The notes beneath the pieces were generated by a model. The model did no database searches and was not told the DNA's origin. It saw only the letters and a program-made list of their open reading frames with translations. A stretch of 64,000 nucleotides of DNA from Cohnella kolymensis. GTDB taxonomy: Bacteria; Bacillota; Bacilli; Paenibacillales; Paenibacillaceae. A program made the position numbers and the translations under genes. Location of the stretch: contig NZ_JXAL01000016.1 in NCBI RefSeq assembly GCF_000829465.1, forward strand, positions 336,970-400,969, in the 5' to 3' direction. Positions within the stretch are counted from its first letter, which is position 1. Each line of letters starts with the position of its first letter. Below are positions 45,010 through 53,800 of the stretch, in pieces.

Positions 45010-45612
45010 TTGAACCAGACGATTAAGGTTGATAACAAAGAAATAAATGTCAGCTTCAGCAATTATTATGATTCAGCATTGGGTGACTTTATGTTCACGC
45101 AGGTCATGTGCGACGTGTTCATGCCGGGAAACGAAGTGGTTCCGGTTGATATCGAGAAGCAGCAGATTAGACGAATTATCGATGGGTTCAAGAAACGCAA
45201 AGAGCTGTCCGACGAAATAAGTAAAGAGAATATAAAGGGCAAGTCTTATTATGTGATAAATCCCAGAATGCGCTATGACCTCGGGTGGCTGGCAGGTAAA
45301 AAAGAGAAGAAGCCTTTGACCAAGGAGCTGAAAGCCGAGGCGCATGAGGAGCCGACACCCGTGACGCCGGAGCCGCCAATGCAGAAGCCTCAACCGGAGC
45401 AGCGGGAATACAAGGACGACAGACGCAAGTATTTGGTGTCCCAGGGTTTTAAACATAACGAAGCTACAAATAATTGGGAGCTGCACGGCATTCGATTCCC
45501 GGATTCCAAGATTGATACACCGCGGACAGACGAAGAATTTAAGACGGGCATGAACAGCTTGATCCGTGCCGATACCCAAAATCGTGAGAAAAGAAAGCCG
45601 AAATCCAAATAG
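45010..45612 (+). CDS. Conserved hypothetical protein, 200 residues
   Basis: No family is recognised. The protein is hydrophilic without a signal peptide or membrane helix. An N-terminal globular part (about 1-95; IKVDNKEINVSFSNYYDSALGD, RRIIDGFKKRKELSDEI) leads through a Pro/Glu/Lys-rich linker (about 100-140) to a basic C-terminal domain (KYLVSQGFKHNEATNNWEL to QNREKRKPKSK). TTG 45010 follows AAGGAGG at a good distance. A terminator follows. Confidence 0.65.
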   Translation: MNQTIKVDNKEINVSFSNYYDSALGDFMFTQVMCDVFMPGNEVVPVDIEKQQIRRIIDGFKKRKELSDEISKENIKGKSYYVINPRMRYDLGWLAGKKEKKPLTKELKAEAHEEPTPVTPEPPMQKPQPEQREYKDDRRKYLVSQGFKHNEATNNWELHGIRFPDSKIDTPRTDEEFKTGMNSLIRADTQNREKRKPKSK

Positions 45613-45642
45613 GAACACGCATTCGCTGACCGCCACCTGTCA

Positions 45643-45687
45643 AACCGTTCTGTCATTGTTGAATAAACACGGCAGAACGGTTTTTTA
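45643..45687 (+). terminator. Terminator after the 200-residue protein gene
   Basis: AACCGTTCTG / CAGAACGGTT with a 20-base loop and six T. Confidence 0.8.
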
Positions 45688-45703
45688 TGAGGAGGAAAAC
45701 AGG

Positions 45704-46178
45704 ATGGACAACCCGGTGTATGTTGCGATTACAGGAACGAACCATTACTACGGCAGCGATTTTTTTTAAAATAGGACTTGTTATGCAATTGGTCAAAGAC
45801 CGCGGTAACCCGCACGATGATGAAGCGATTCGCGCGGAGATTCCGCCGATCGGCAAAGTGGGATACGTGGCCAACAGCTCGTTCAGCGTTCCGCGCGGAT
45901 GCAGGAGCGCCGGAAGATTGTACGATACATTCGATGATACAGCTCTGGCCATTGTTCGCTTCGTCGTCAAGGATACCGTCATCGTCGAGGTTGTAAAATC
46001 GGTCGAGATTTTGCAAATTGTACACACTAACAATGAAAATGCGCTTGGGAACGATTATTTGCCGGACACCGCCCATGCTCCGCAAATTCGAGAAAGCACG
46101 AAAGATTTGAATTCTTTATTGCGCCGGAAGGAACAGACAATGGAGATGTCGAATTTAACATCAATATCCATTTCCTGA
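45704..46178 (+). pseudogene. HIRAN-domain-like protein, frameshifted at a T8 run
   Basis: ATG 45704 follows AGGAGGAAA and reads DNPVYVAITGTNHYYGSDFF, then stops at a run of eight T (45770-45777). In the next frame the protein continues as KIGLVMQLVKDRGNPHDDEAI, GKVGYVANSSFSVPRGCRSAGR and LYDTFDDTALAIVRFVVKD, as in HIRAN-like proteins. Seven T would join the two parts (157 residues). The conserved NPHDDEAI and GYVAN segments are typical. The C-terminal 45 residues, after about 112, look unrelated. No function is claimed beyond possible DNA binding by HIRAN homology. Confidence 0.7.
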
Positions 46179-46608
46179 CATACGCGCCCCCCTTCACAAA
46201 ACCTGAGAGCAAGAGGTGATCGGTTCAATCGAGCACTTATCGCAACCGCATCAGCACTTCAATCACAATACATCTTCGTTCCCCTTCAGCTAACCTTTCA
46301 AACTAACCGCACGAATAATATCAACACTGGAAGACCCCTTACCCTGCGCTTAACGCCGAACATACAACTAAACGTAAACCACTTGAAATCAGAAATCAGA
46401 ACACACTCTGATCTTTTATGCATTTCCTTATAGGAATTTTATTCCATAGTTTCATTTTTCATCTATATAAACAAGAGTGGACCAAATAATAGTCGAGTGT
46501 TTACTACACCATATCTGCTGCTCATAAAAAGTTCTGAATTACCAATTAAAAGTAATATTATATAACCTGTTTAGCTCTAAGCGGCGAGCAACGATCAGCG
46601 AAGGGAGA
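46179..46608. other. 430-base non-coding gap before the pyrimidine cluster
   Basis: No gene, RNA or confident operator was recognised. It is more AT-rich than the surroundings, with possible promoter elements near 46554-46567 (AATATTATATAACC) and small direct repeats such as GAAATCAGAAATCAG near 46384. The length suggests that a regulatory region for the downstream operon lies here. Confidence 0.4.
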
Positions 46609-46614
46609 ATGAAT

Positions 46615-47400
46615 ATGACCGAATCGACGGCAGCATTGGTTCCAGAAATTGAGCTCGAACAAATCAGCATGCAATATCCAGCGGCATTCTCCGATGTGTT
46701 GGCGCTTCAGGATGTCAGCTTGAGCATCGCGAAGGGCGAATTCGTTTCCCTGCTCGGGCCTTCCGGCTGCGGCAAGACAACGCTTCTGCGTATTATGGCG
46801 GATCTCATCCAGCCAACCGGCGGGCGAATCGAAGTTGCCGGCAAGTCGGCCAAGGAAGCGAGATTAGCCCAACGGTACGGCATCGTTTTTCAAAACCCCG
46901 TTTTATACGATTGGCGGAAAGTTAAACAAAACATCACGCTGCCTCTCGAGCTCAAAGGCGTCAAAAAATCCGAACGTGAGGCCAGGGCCATGGAGCTTCT
47001 GGAATTGGTCGGCTTGCAGAAGTTCGCCGATCAGTACCCTTGGCAGCTCAGCGGAGGCATGCAGCAGCGCGTCGCCATTGCACGGGCTTTAGCGATGGAG
47101 CCTGAAATATTGCTCATGGACGAACCCTTTTCCGCGCTTGATGAATTCTCGCGAGAGCGGTTGAACGAAGAGCTGCTGTCGATCTGGAGCAAGGTCGGCA
47201 ATACGATCGTGTTCGTTACGCATAACATATCGGAAGCCGTTTTTTTGTCCGACCGGGTATTCGTTCTTTCACCCCATCCCGGCCGGCTATCGGCAGTCGC
47301 GGAAATCTCCCTTCCTCGTCCGAGAACGAAAGAAATGCGTAACAGCGAAGCCTTCTTCCGGCTTATTGCGCAAATCCGGGACAGCTTCGAAGGGGTGTAG
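46615..47400 (+). CDS. ABC transporter ATP-binding protein (NitT/TauT type)
   Basis: A 261-residue ATPase of the family that drives nitrate, taurine and thiamine-precursor importers. Walker A GPSGCGKTTLLR, Q-loop VFQNPVLYDWRK, signature LSGGMQQRVAIARAL, Walker B ILLMDEPFSALDE and the switch His in VFVTHNISEA. ATG 46615 lies 7 bases after AAGGGAG; ATG 46609 is too close to it. The next four genes follow directly, so this is the first gene of an import and pyrimidine-degradation operon. The substrate is inferred from the context. Confidence 0.92.
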   Translation: MTESTAALVPEIELEQISMQYPAAFSDVLALQDVSLSIAKGEFVSLLGPSGCGKTTLLRIMADLIQPTGGRIEVAGKSAKEARLAQRYGIVFQNPVLYDWRKVKQNITLPLELKGVKKSEREARAMELLELVGLQKFADQYPWQLSGGMQQRVAIARALAMEPEILLMDEPFSALDEFSRERLNEELLSIWSKVGNTIVFVTHNISEAVFLSDRVFVLSPHPGRLSAVAEISLPRPRTKEMRNSEAFFRLIAQIRDSFEGV

Positions 47401-47403
47401 GAG

Positions 47404-48216
47404 ATGAACGAGCTCAGCGGTCTGTCTCGCCTCCGTTTCCTGCCGGCCTTCTTGTGGGCGGTTGCCTTGATCGCTCTTTGGGAGATTGCCTCCTGGCTCC
47501 TGCTTGAAGTGCTGCAGGTGCCGATGGCGCAATCCAAGCTTCCTTACATACATGAAATCGTATCAACGTTCGGCCAATACGGAAATACACTTGCGAACGA
47601 AGGATGGGTCACGTTAACGAACGCTGCGCTCGGGTTTGCGCTCGGTGCTGCGGCGGGTGCATCGCTGGCCGTGCTCATGAGCGCATCGAAGTGGATGGAG
47701 CGGCTTGCCTTTCCGTATGCGGTCGCGTCACAGATGGTTCCGATCCTGGGGCTCGCCCCGATCGTGTATGGTATCGTCCGGGATGAACAAGCCGCACGGA
47801 TCATCATTGCCGCGTATATCACCTTTTTTCCCGTCTCTTTGAATATGCTGCGGGGATTGCGAAGCGCGCATCCCTACGCCCTCGAGCTGATGCATTCCTA
47901 TGCCGCCAAGCCGTGGACGATCTATTGGAAGCTTCGATTTCCGGCATCGCTTCCGGGTCTGTTCAGCGGGCTCAAAATTGCGGCGCCTCTCGCGGTGACC
48001 GGAGCTATCCTGGTGGAGCTGATGGGCGCGCAGCACGGGATCGGCGTGATCATGCTGCGCAACTTGTACTATGGGCCCTCTCATACTTACATGTTCTGGT
48101 CAACGGTTATCGTCGGCGCCTTGCTGGGAGTGCTCAGCTATTTGATTATAGGCTGGATTGAGAGACTTGCCGCACCTTGGCAGCCCGAATTCCGTTCCAA
48201 AGGAGGCGGCCGGTAG
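47404..48216 (+). CDS. ABC transporter permease 1 (NitT/TauT type)
   Basis: A 270-residue permease of the SsuC/ThiX class with six membrane helices and the loop LELMHSYAAKPWTIYWKLRFPA (EAA-like). Starts 3 bases after the ATPase stop (TAGGAGATG), so translation is coupled. It is one of two adjacent, non-identical permeases that probably form a heterodimer. Confidence 0.9.
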   Translation: MNELSGLSRLRFLPAFLWAVALIALWEIASWLLLEVLQVPMAQSKLPYIHEIVSTFGQYGNTLANEGWVTLTNAALGFALGAAAGASLAVLMSASKWMERLAFPYAVASQMVPILGLAPIVYGIVRDEQAARIIIAAYITFFPVSLNMLRGLRSAHPYALELMHSYAAKPWTIYWKLRFPASLPGLFSGLKIAAPLAVTGAILVELMGAQHGIGVIMLRNLYYGPSHTYMFWSTVIVGALLGVLSYLIIGWIERLAAPWQPEFRSKGGGR

Positions 48217-49077
48217 ATGGATGGACCTTTGGCTGCGCAGGTCGCAACACAAGAGGACCCGGTTACACATCAAACGATAACTGCGTCACAAAAGGCGAAA
48301 AGAAAGGCCGGAGACGGCAAAGCGAGCCGGATCTGGCTCCCGTTGGCCGGGGGCGTCCTGTTTTTCGTTCTATGGGAATTGCAGATTTTTCATCGTATTT
48401 TCGACTTAAAAACCTATCAGCTTCCTTTGCCCTCAGCCATTGGAACGACACTGGTCAAGAACTTTGATCTGCTCGTCAATTATGCCGGCTATACGCTGAC
48501 AGAGGCGGTTCTCGGCATGCTGATCGGATCGGCGCTCGGTTTTGCGGTTGCCCTCATTGCCGCCATCTGGCCGAGATGGGGATCCGGCGGCGTCATGATC
48601 GTGGCTTCTTTAAATGCAGTGCCGATCGTGGCTTTAGCTCCAATCATGAATCTATGGTTCGGAGCTGATATAGGCTCAAGAATTGCGATCGTAGCTTTCA
48701 CAACGATGGCTGCCATGGCCATCAACGCTCACAAGGGAATGAAGATGATCGATCCGTTGGCTTTGGATCTCATGCATTCCTACGCGGCTACTAAATTTGA
48801 GGTCTTCCGGTATGTGAGAATCACCAGCAGCCTTCCTTTTGTTTTTACCGCACTGAAAATAAATACGACCGCAAGCATGATCGGGGCGATCGTGGGAGAG
48901 TTTTTCTTTGCCTCCCGCGGGCTCGGATATCTGCTCTCCAACTCTATCAAGGTTGCCAAGATGCCTCTCGGCTGGTCATGCATCGTCATCGCTGCTGCCG
49001 CCGGTGTTCTTTTCTATCTGGTCGTCGAGCGGTTGGAGAAGGTGTTCATTAAGTGGCATCCATCGCAAAGGGCTTAA
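48217..49077 (+). CDS. ABC transporter permease 2 (NitT/TauT type)
   Basis: A 286-residue permease with a hydrophilic N-terminal tail (about 1-45) and six membrane helices. The EAA-like loop is LDLMHSYAATKFEVFRYVR, close to that of the first permease. ATG 48217 follows AAGGAGGCGG inside the end of the first permease gene (stop and start abut). The two permeases are similar in layout and probably arose by duplication. Confidence 0.9.
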   Translation: MDGPLAAQVATQEDPVTHQTITASQKAKRKAGDGKASRIWLPLAGGVLFFVLWELQIFHRIFDLKTYQLPLPSAIGTTLVKNFDLLVNYAGYTLTEAVLGMLIGSALGFAVALIAAIWPRWGSGGVMIVASLNAVPIVALAPIMNLWFGADIGSRIAIVAFTTMAAMAINAHKGMKMIDPLALDLMHSYAATKFEVFRYVRITSSLPFVFTALKINTTASMIGAIVGEFFFASRGLGYLLSNSIKVAKMPLGWSCIVIAAAAGVLFYLVVERLEKVFIKWHPSQRA

Positions 49078-49132
49078 ACCGCCCTACTTGCATTGATGTA
49101 TGGATTCGAAAATGAGAAGGGAGCAGAAATCG

Positions 49133-50212
49133 ATGAAAAAGAGGAAATTGAAGTTTCTGTTTTTGACAGTATTGACGCTAGTAATTCTGGCTGCATGCGG
49201 AAAATCGGCCGATCCCGAGCCTGCTGCTTCCGGGTCATCCGCGCCGTCCGGCGGCGCATCTGCAAGCTCCGGCGCTCCTGCGGAGAAAGTGCCCGTCAAG
49301 CTCATATTGAAATGGGTTCCGCAAGCCCAATTTGCCGGGTATTTCGTAGCCAAGGAAAAGGGATTTTACGACGAGGAAGGGCTGGACGTAACCATCCTGC
49401 CCGGAGGTCCGGACATTGTCGGCGAACAGCAAGTCGCGAGCGGCGCGGCTGACATCGGGATCGACTGGGTGGCCAGTTTGCTGCCGCATCAGGAGGAAGG
49501 CCTGCCGTTGATCCAGATCGCCCAAATCTATCAGAACAGCGGCCTGCAGCTGGTCACCAAAAAAACTTCGGGTATCAATACACCGGCCGATTTGAAAGGG
49601 AAAAAGGTCGGCAACTGGATGGGCGGCAACGAATTCGAGATTCTGGCGCTGTTTGATAAGTATAAACTCGATCCCAACAAAGATTTGGAGTTTGTGAAGC
49701 AAGGCTTTACGATGGACCAATTTTTGAGCGGCGAACTGGATGCCGCCTCCGCGATGACCTACAACGAATATCATGTGGTGCTGGAGCAAGGCGTGCCGGC
49801 AAGCGATTTGAATGTCATCGATATGAACAGTGAAGGGGTCGCCATGCTTCAGGATAATCTGTTCGCAAACAAGGACTGGCTCGCTGACAACAAGGAGACG
49901 GCGGCCAAATTTGTCCGCGCTTCCATTAAAGGCTGGAAGGAAGCGATCGCGAATCCGGAGGCCGCAGTGGATATGGTCATGAAATCTGCGGAAGCAGGCA
50001 GTTCTACCCGGGAGCATCAGCTGACGATGATGCAGGAAGTCGCCAAACTGGTTGCTCCGCAGGGCTTTGATCTGGAGAAGATGGGGTACACGGACGACGC
50101 GAAATTCAAGCAAACGGCTGATATCGCCCTCCAATTTGGAATCATCAAGAAAGCCGCTAACCTGCAGGAAGCTTATACGAACGAAATCGTAGATATGGCA
50201 ATGAAGAAATAG
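49133..50212 (+). CDS. ABC transporter substrate-binding lipoprotein (NMT1/THI5-like)
   Basis: A 359-residue binding protein. Signal with KKRKLK and lipobox LAAC (Cys about 22), then a Ser/Ala/Gly/Pro linker. The mature domain has the NMT1/THI5 pattern LILKWVPQAQFAGYFVAKEKG, GGPDIVGEQQVASGAADIGID, and GKKVGNWMGGNEFEI. Related proteins bind hydroxymethylpyrimidine. With pyrimidine catabolism genes next to it, a pyrimidine or dihydropyrimidine ligand is inferred, not shown. ATG 49133 follows AAGGGAG. Confidence 0.9.
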   Translation: MKKRKLKFLFLTVLTLVILAACGKSADPEPAASGSSAPSGGASASSGAPAEKVPVKLILKWVPQAQFAGYFVAKEKGFYDEEGLDVTILPGGPDIVGEQQVASGAADIGIDWVASLLPHQEEGLPLIQIAQIYQNSGLQLVTKKTSGINTPADLKGKKVGNWMGGNEFEILALFDKYKLDPNKDLEFVKQGFTMDQFLSGELDAASAMTYNEYHVVLEQGVPASDLNVIDMNSEGVAMLQDNLFANKDWLADNKETAAKFVRASIKGWKEAIANPEAAVDMVMKSAEAGSSTREHQLTMMQEVAKLVAPQGFDLEKMGYTDDAKFKQTADIALQFGIIKKAANLQEAYTNEIVDMAMKK

Positions 50213-50257
50213 AAGCATTGATCCGACACAAAATCGATAGTGATCGAGGTGCCTGCG

Positions 50258-51529
50258 ATGAAGCTGAACATCAATTCACAGCGGCTTGAAGGCCGCATCC
50301 AGCGCTTGGCTCAGATCGGCAAAATCGGAGAAACCGGAGTATGCCGGCTGACGTTGTCCAAGGAAGACAGAGAAGCGGTGGATCTCGTAAAAAGCTGGTT
50401 CGAGGAGGCGGGCCTGCAAGCCCGTGTCGACGCATTCGGCAACCTCATCGGCAGGATGGAAGGGAGAAACCCGGACGCCCCCGTCTTGATGATGGGCTCT
50501 CACATAGACAGCCAGCCGTATGGAGGAAGATTTGACGGGCCGGCCGGTGTGCTTGGAGCGCTGGAAGTGGCCCAAACCTTCAAGGAGCAAGGATTCGTAC
50601 CGGAGATGGCCGTGGAGATTGCGGCATTCTGCGATGAGGAAGGCTGCCGGTTCAACAAAGGGCTGTTCGGCGTTCGCGGCATCCTAGGCAAGCTGGAAGA
50701 CGGGGAGCTGGAACGTACCGACAAGAACGGCATCACACGCAGGCAGGCGTTGATAGACTTCGGCTGCGACCCGGATCTGTTCGAGAGCTCACGCTATCGT
50801 CCGGGACAAATCGGTGCTTTTCTCGAGCTGCATATTGAGCAAGGGCCCGTGCTGGAATCGCTCGATCAGCCGATCGGAATCGTAACCGGCATCTCCGGCC
50901 CTCTGTGGCTGACCGTTGAGTTCACAGGATTCGCCGGCCATGCCGGCTCCGTGCCGATGCCGATGCGGAAAGATGCGCTCGTAGGAGCAGCTAAGGTGAT
51001 CCTCGCGCTCAATGAACTCGCTTCAAGCGAGCCGGGGGCGCCGACTGTAGGAACGGTTGGTTCTCTCTCGGTATTTCCCGATTCTCGCAACATCATTCCT
51101 GAGAGAGTCCGCTTTACTGTGGATTTGAGAGATATCGAGCTTAGCCGGCGAAACCGACTGGAAATGCTGCTGCGGGAAGAGATCGACCGCACTGCAGCGG
51201 AACACGGGCTCACCTATACAATCACAGAGGATACGAACAGCGAACCGCGGTACTGCGCACCTGCCATTATGGAGGGAATGAGACGCGGCGCGGCCAAGAT
51301 GGGTCTGACGCCTCCGGAATTGATGAGCGGCCCGTTCCATGATTCGCTGGTCCTTTCTTATGTGTGCGATTACGGAATGATATTCGTCCGCTGCAAAGAC
51401 GGCATCAGCCATAATCCCAAAGAATATGCGTCGATTGAAGATTTATCGCTCGGGACGGAGCTGTTGTACCACATGGCACTGGAGATGGCTTCACGCAAGA
51501 CAGCCGCCTCCTCGGCGCAAGGAGAGTGA
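50258..51529 (+). CDS. Zn-dependent amidohydrolase (N-carbamoyl-beta-alanine / allantoate type, M20)
   Basis: A 423-residue M20 peptidase-fold hydrolase that removes N-carbamoyl groups. Metal ligands: His and Asp in GSHIDSQPYGGRFDGPAG, Glu pair in CDEEGCRF, His in EQGPVLE/LHIEQ, and His in GPFHDSL near the C-terminus. The fold and spacing match N-carbamoyl-beta-alanine or N-carbamoyl amino acid hydrolases and allantoate amidohydrolase. ATG 50258 follows CGAGG. It lies between the ABC importer and the nitrilase-type hydrolase, in one run of same-strand genes. Confidence 0.9.
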   Translation: MKLNINSQRLEGRIQRLAQIGKIGETGVCRLTLSKEDREAVDLVKSWFEEAGLQARVDAFGNLIGRMEGRNPDAPVLMMGSHIDSQPYGGRFDGPAGVLGALEVAQTFKEQGFVPEMAVEIAAFCDEEGCRFNKGLFGVRGILGKLEDGELERTDKNGITRRQALIDFGCDPDLFESSRYRPGQIGAFLELHIEQGPVLESLDQPIGIVTGISGPLWLTVEFTGFAGHAGSVPMPMRKDALVGAAKVILALNELASSEPGAPTVGTVGSLSVFPDSRNIIPERVRFTVDLRDIELSRRNRLEMLLREEIDRTAAEHGLTYTITEDTNSEPRYCAPAIMEGMRRGAAKMGLTPPELMSGPFHDSLVLSYVCDYGMIFVRCKDGISHNPKEYASIEDLSLGTELLYHMALEMASRKTAASSAQGE

Positions 51530-51533
51530 AGTT

Positions 51534-52415
51534 ATGGATACGGTAACGATCGGTCTCATTCAAGCGAAACATGATGTGCATGGCGACGAGCCTGTCGCGG
51601 TTCACAAAGAGAAAGCGATCGAGAAGCACTTGGGGCTTGTCCGTGAAGCCGCGGCCAAAGGAGTCCAAATCGTCTGCCTGCAGGAGATTTTCTACGGCCC
51701 GTATTTCTGCGCCGAACAAACGCCGAAATGGTATGACGCTGCTGAAGAAATTCCGAACGGCCCTACGGTGAAGCAGTTCCAGGAAGTCGCGAAGGAGCAT
51801 GGCATCGTCATTGTGCTGCCGATCTACGAGCGCGAAGGAATCGCGACCTATTACAATACGGCCGCCGTTATCGACGCGGACGGCGCATTGCTCGGCAAGT
51901 ACCGGAAGCATCATATTCCGCATGTGGCTGCAGGCGGCGCGGGATGCGGCTTCTGGGAGAAGTACTATTTTAAGCCCGGCAATTTGGGTTATCCGGTGTT
52001 CGACACCGCGTTCGCTAAAGTCGGCGTCTATATTTGCTATGACCGGCATTTCCCGGAAGGAGCCCGCATGCTTGGCCTGAACGGGGCGGAGATCGTACTG
52101 AATCCCTCGGCTACCGTGTCCGGAACGTCGGAATACTTGTGGCAATTGGAGCAGCCCGCCCATGCGGTTGCCAACGGGTATTACGTAGGAGCGATTAACC
52201 GGGTCGGTTTCGAAGCGCCTTGGAACATGGGCGAGTTCTACGGGCAGTCGTATCTGGTAGACCCGCGGGGGAATTTCGTGGCGACAGGCAGCCGCGACAA
52301 GGATGAGGTCGTCATTGGGCAAATGAATAAATCCCTGATCCGTGAAGTTCGCGAAAGCTGGCAATTCTATCGGGACCGCCGGCCTGAAACGTACCAGGAG
52401 CTAGCCCGGCTGTAA
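51534..52415 (+). CDS. Nitrilase-superfamily beta-ureidopropionase
   Basis: A 293-residue carbon-nitrogen hydrolase with the catalytic triad Glu (CLQEIFYGPYFC), Lys (GKYRKHHIPH) and Cys (VYICYDRHFPE). The sequence around the Cys and the C-terminal RPETYQEL are typical of N-carbamoyl-beta-alanine amidohydrolase, the last step from N-carbamoyl-beta-alanine to beta-alanine, CO2 and ammonia. ATG 51534 follows AAGGAGAG. It sits 4 bases after the M20 hydrolase, so the cluster holds two hydrolases that could act on the same compound. Confidence 0.9.
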   Translation: MDTVTIGLIQAKHDVHGDEPVAVHKEKAIEKHLGLVREAAAKGVQIVCLQEIFYGPYFCAEQTPKWYDAAEEIPNGPTVKQFQEVAKEHGIVIVLPIYEREGIATYYNTAAVIDADGALLGKYRKHHIPHVAAGGAGCGFWEKYYFKPGNLGYPVFDTAFAKVGVYICYDRHFPEGARMLGLNGAEIVLNPSATVSGTSEYLWQLEQPAHAVANGYYVGAINRVGFEAPWNMGEFYGQSYLVDPRGNFVATGSRDKDEVVIGQMNKSLIREVRESWQFYRDRRPETYQELARL

Positions 52416-52439
52416 GCTGAAAAAGGAGGAGCTTATTCG

Positions 52440-53786
52440 ATGGATGACAGATTGCGGCACAATTTTGCTGAAGTGTATCCCGGCTTTACCTCTACTCAGG
52501 CGATGGACGAATCGAACCGCTGTCTTTTCTGTTACGACGCTCCATGCATCACGGCTTGTCCGACCGGAATCAACATTCCGTCGTTCATCAAGAAAATCGC
52601 CACCGGCAACTTGAAGGGCTCCGCGAAAGTCATCATGGACGCCAACCCGGTCGGAGCCTCCTGCGCGCGTGTATGCCCTACAGTACAGCTTTGCGAAGGG
52701 GCTTGCGTGCTGAATGACGCGTCTGAGCCGATTGCGATCGGTATGCTGCAGCGTTTTGCGACGGATGCGGCGATCAAAAGCGGCGAGCGCTTGTTTGCGC
52801 CGGGGCCGAGCAACGGGCTTAAGGTGGCGGTGGTCGGAAGCGGACCCGCAGGCTTATCCGCGGCTCGGGAACTGGCGCGCTTCGGTTACTCGGTGACAAT
52901 ATACGAAGCGAAAGATAAGCCCGGCGGATTGGATACTTACGGCATCGTATCCTTCCGTTTGCCTCAGGAAATCTCCTTATGGGAAGCCGAGCAGGTCAGC
53001 CGGATGGGTGTAGAAATCCGGACGGGCGTACGTGTGGGTGTGGATGTTCAGCCGGAGCAGCTGCTCGAAAAGTATAACGCTGTGGTACTGGCTGTTGGGA
53101 TGGGGCAGGTGCCTAACCTCGGCATTGAAGGCGAAAATCTCGAAGGCGTATACGATGCGATCGATCTGATCGAGAGTGTGAAGACGGATGCTTTCACCGG
53201 CGATATGGACGGCGCGCGCGTAGTTGTCATCGGTGCGGGCAATACGGCGATCGATGCCGCCACCTGTTCGGTGCGTCTCGGAGCGGGCAACGTCAAAATC
53301 GCTTACCGCCGCACACGCAGTGAAATGACGGCTTACGACTTCGAATACAGCTTCGCCAAAGAAGATGGAGTCGAATTCAGATGGCTGACCGCGCCCAAGC
53401 GGATTATCGGGGATGAATCGGGTAAAGTGACCCATCTGGAATGCGTGCGGATGGAGCTCTCCGAAGCGGGTAAAGACGGACGCCCCGTTCCGGTTCCGAT
53501 CGAAGGCTCGGAATTTCTGATGGAAGTGGATGCGGTCATTAAAGCGATCGGACAAACGCGGCTGCTCGGACTAATTGAAGCGTTCAGCCTGGATCATTAC
53601 AAGGGCGTCGTCACAGTCGATCCTCGTACGTATCGCACTTCCCATCCGAAGGTTTACGCAGCAGGCGATGTCATTTTCGGCCATGGCCAAGGGGAAGCGA
53701 TGGTTGTCAGCGCTGCCCAGCAAGGCAAATTGACCGCTCACGAGATTCATAGGCAGTTAAACCGGCAAACCGCCGAAACGGCATAA
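52440..53786 (+). CDS. preT: NAD-dependent dihydropyrimidine dehydrogenase, subunit PreT
   Basis: A 448-residue flavoprotein subunit that transfers electrons from NAD(P)H to PreA. The N-terminal domain has two [4Fe-4S]-type Cys sets: CLFCYDAPCITACPTG and CARVCPTVQLCEGACV. The FAD site is VAVVGSGPAGLSAARELARFG (first 20 residues of the motif), the NAD site VVVIGAGNTAIDAA, and the C-terminal FAD contact YAAGDVIFGHG. It resembles the small subunit of glutamate synthase. ATG 52440 follows AAAAGGAGGAG. preA begins 14 bases after the stop. Confidence 0.95.
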   Translation: MDDRLRHNFAEVYPGFTSTQAMDESNRCLFCYDAPCITACPTGINIPSFIKKIATGNLKGSAKVIMDANPVGASCARVCPTVQLCEGACVLNDASEPIAIGMLQRFATDAAIKSGERLFAPGPSNGLKVAVVGSGPAGLSAARELARFGYSVTIYEAKDKPGGLDTYGIVSFRLPQEISLWEAEQVSRMGVEIRTGVRVGVDVQPEQLLEKYNAVVLAVGMGQVPNLGIEGENLEGVYDAIDLIESVKTDAFTGDMDGARVVVIGAGNTAIDAATCSVRLGAGNVKIAYRRTRSEMTAYDFEYSFAKEDGVEFRWLTAPKRIIGDESGKVTHLECVRMELSEAGKDGRPVPVPIEGSEFLMEVDAVIKAIGQTRLLGLIEAFSLDHYKGVVTVDPRTYRTSHPKVYAAGDVIFGHGQGEAMVVSAAQQGKLTAHEIHRQLNRQTAETA

Positions 53787-53800
53787 GGGAGCTGAGAGAT

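Noticed and set aside
46179..46608. A riboswitch or GlnR-type operator in the 430-base gap
   Set aside because: No TGTNA-N7-TNACA, S-box, T-box or purine/TPP-type core could be identified; only AT-rich sequence.
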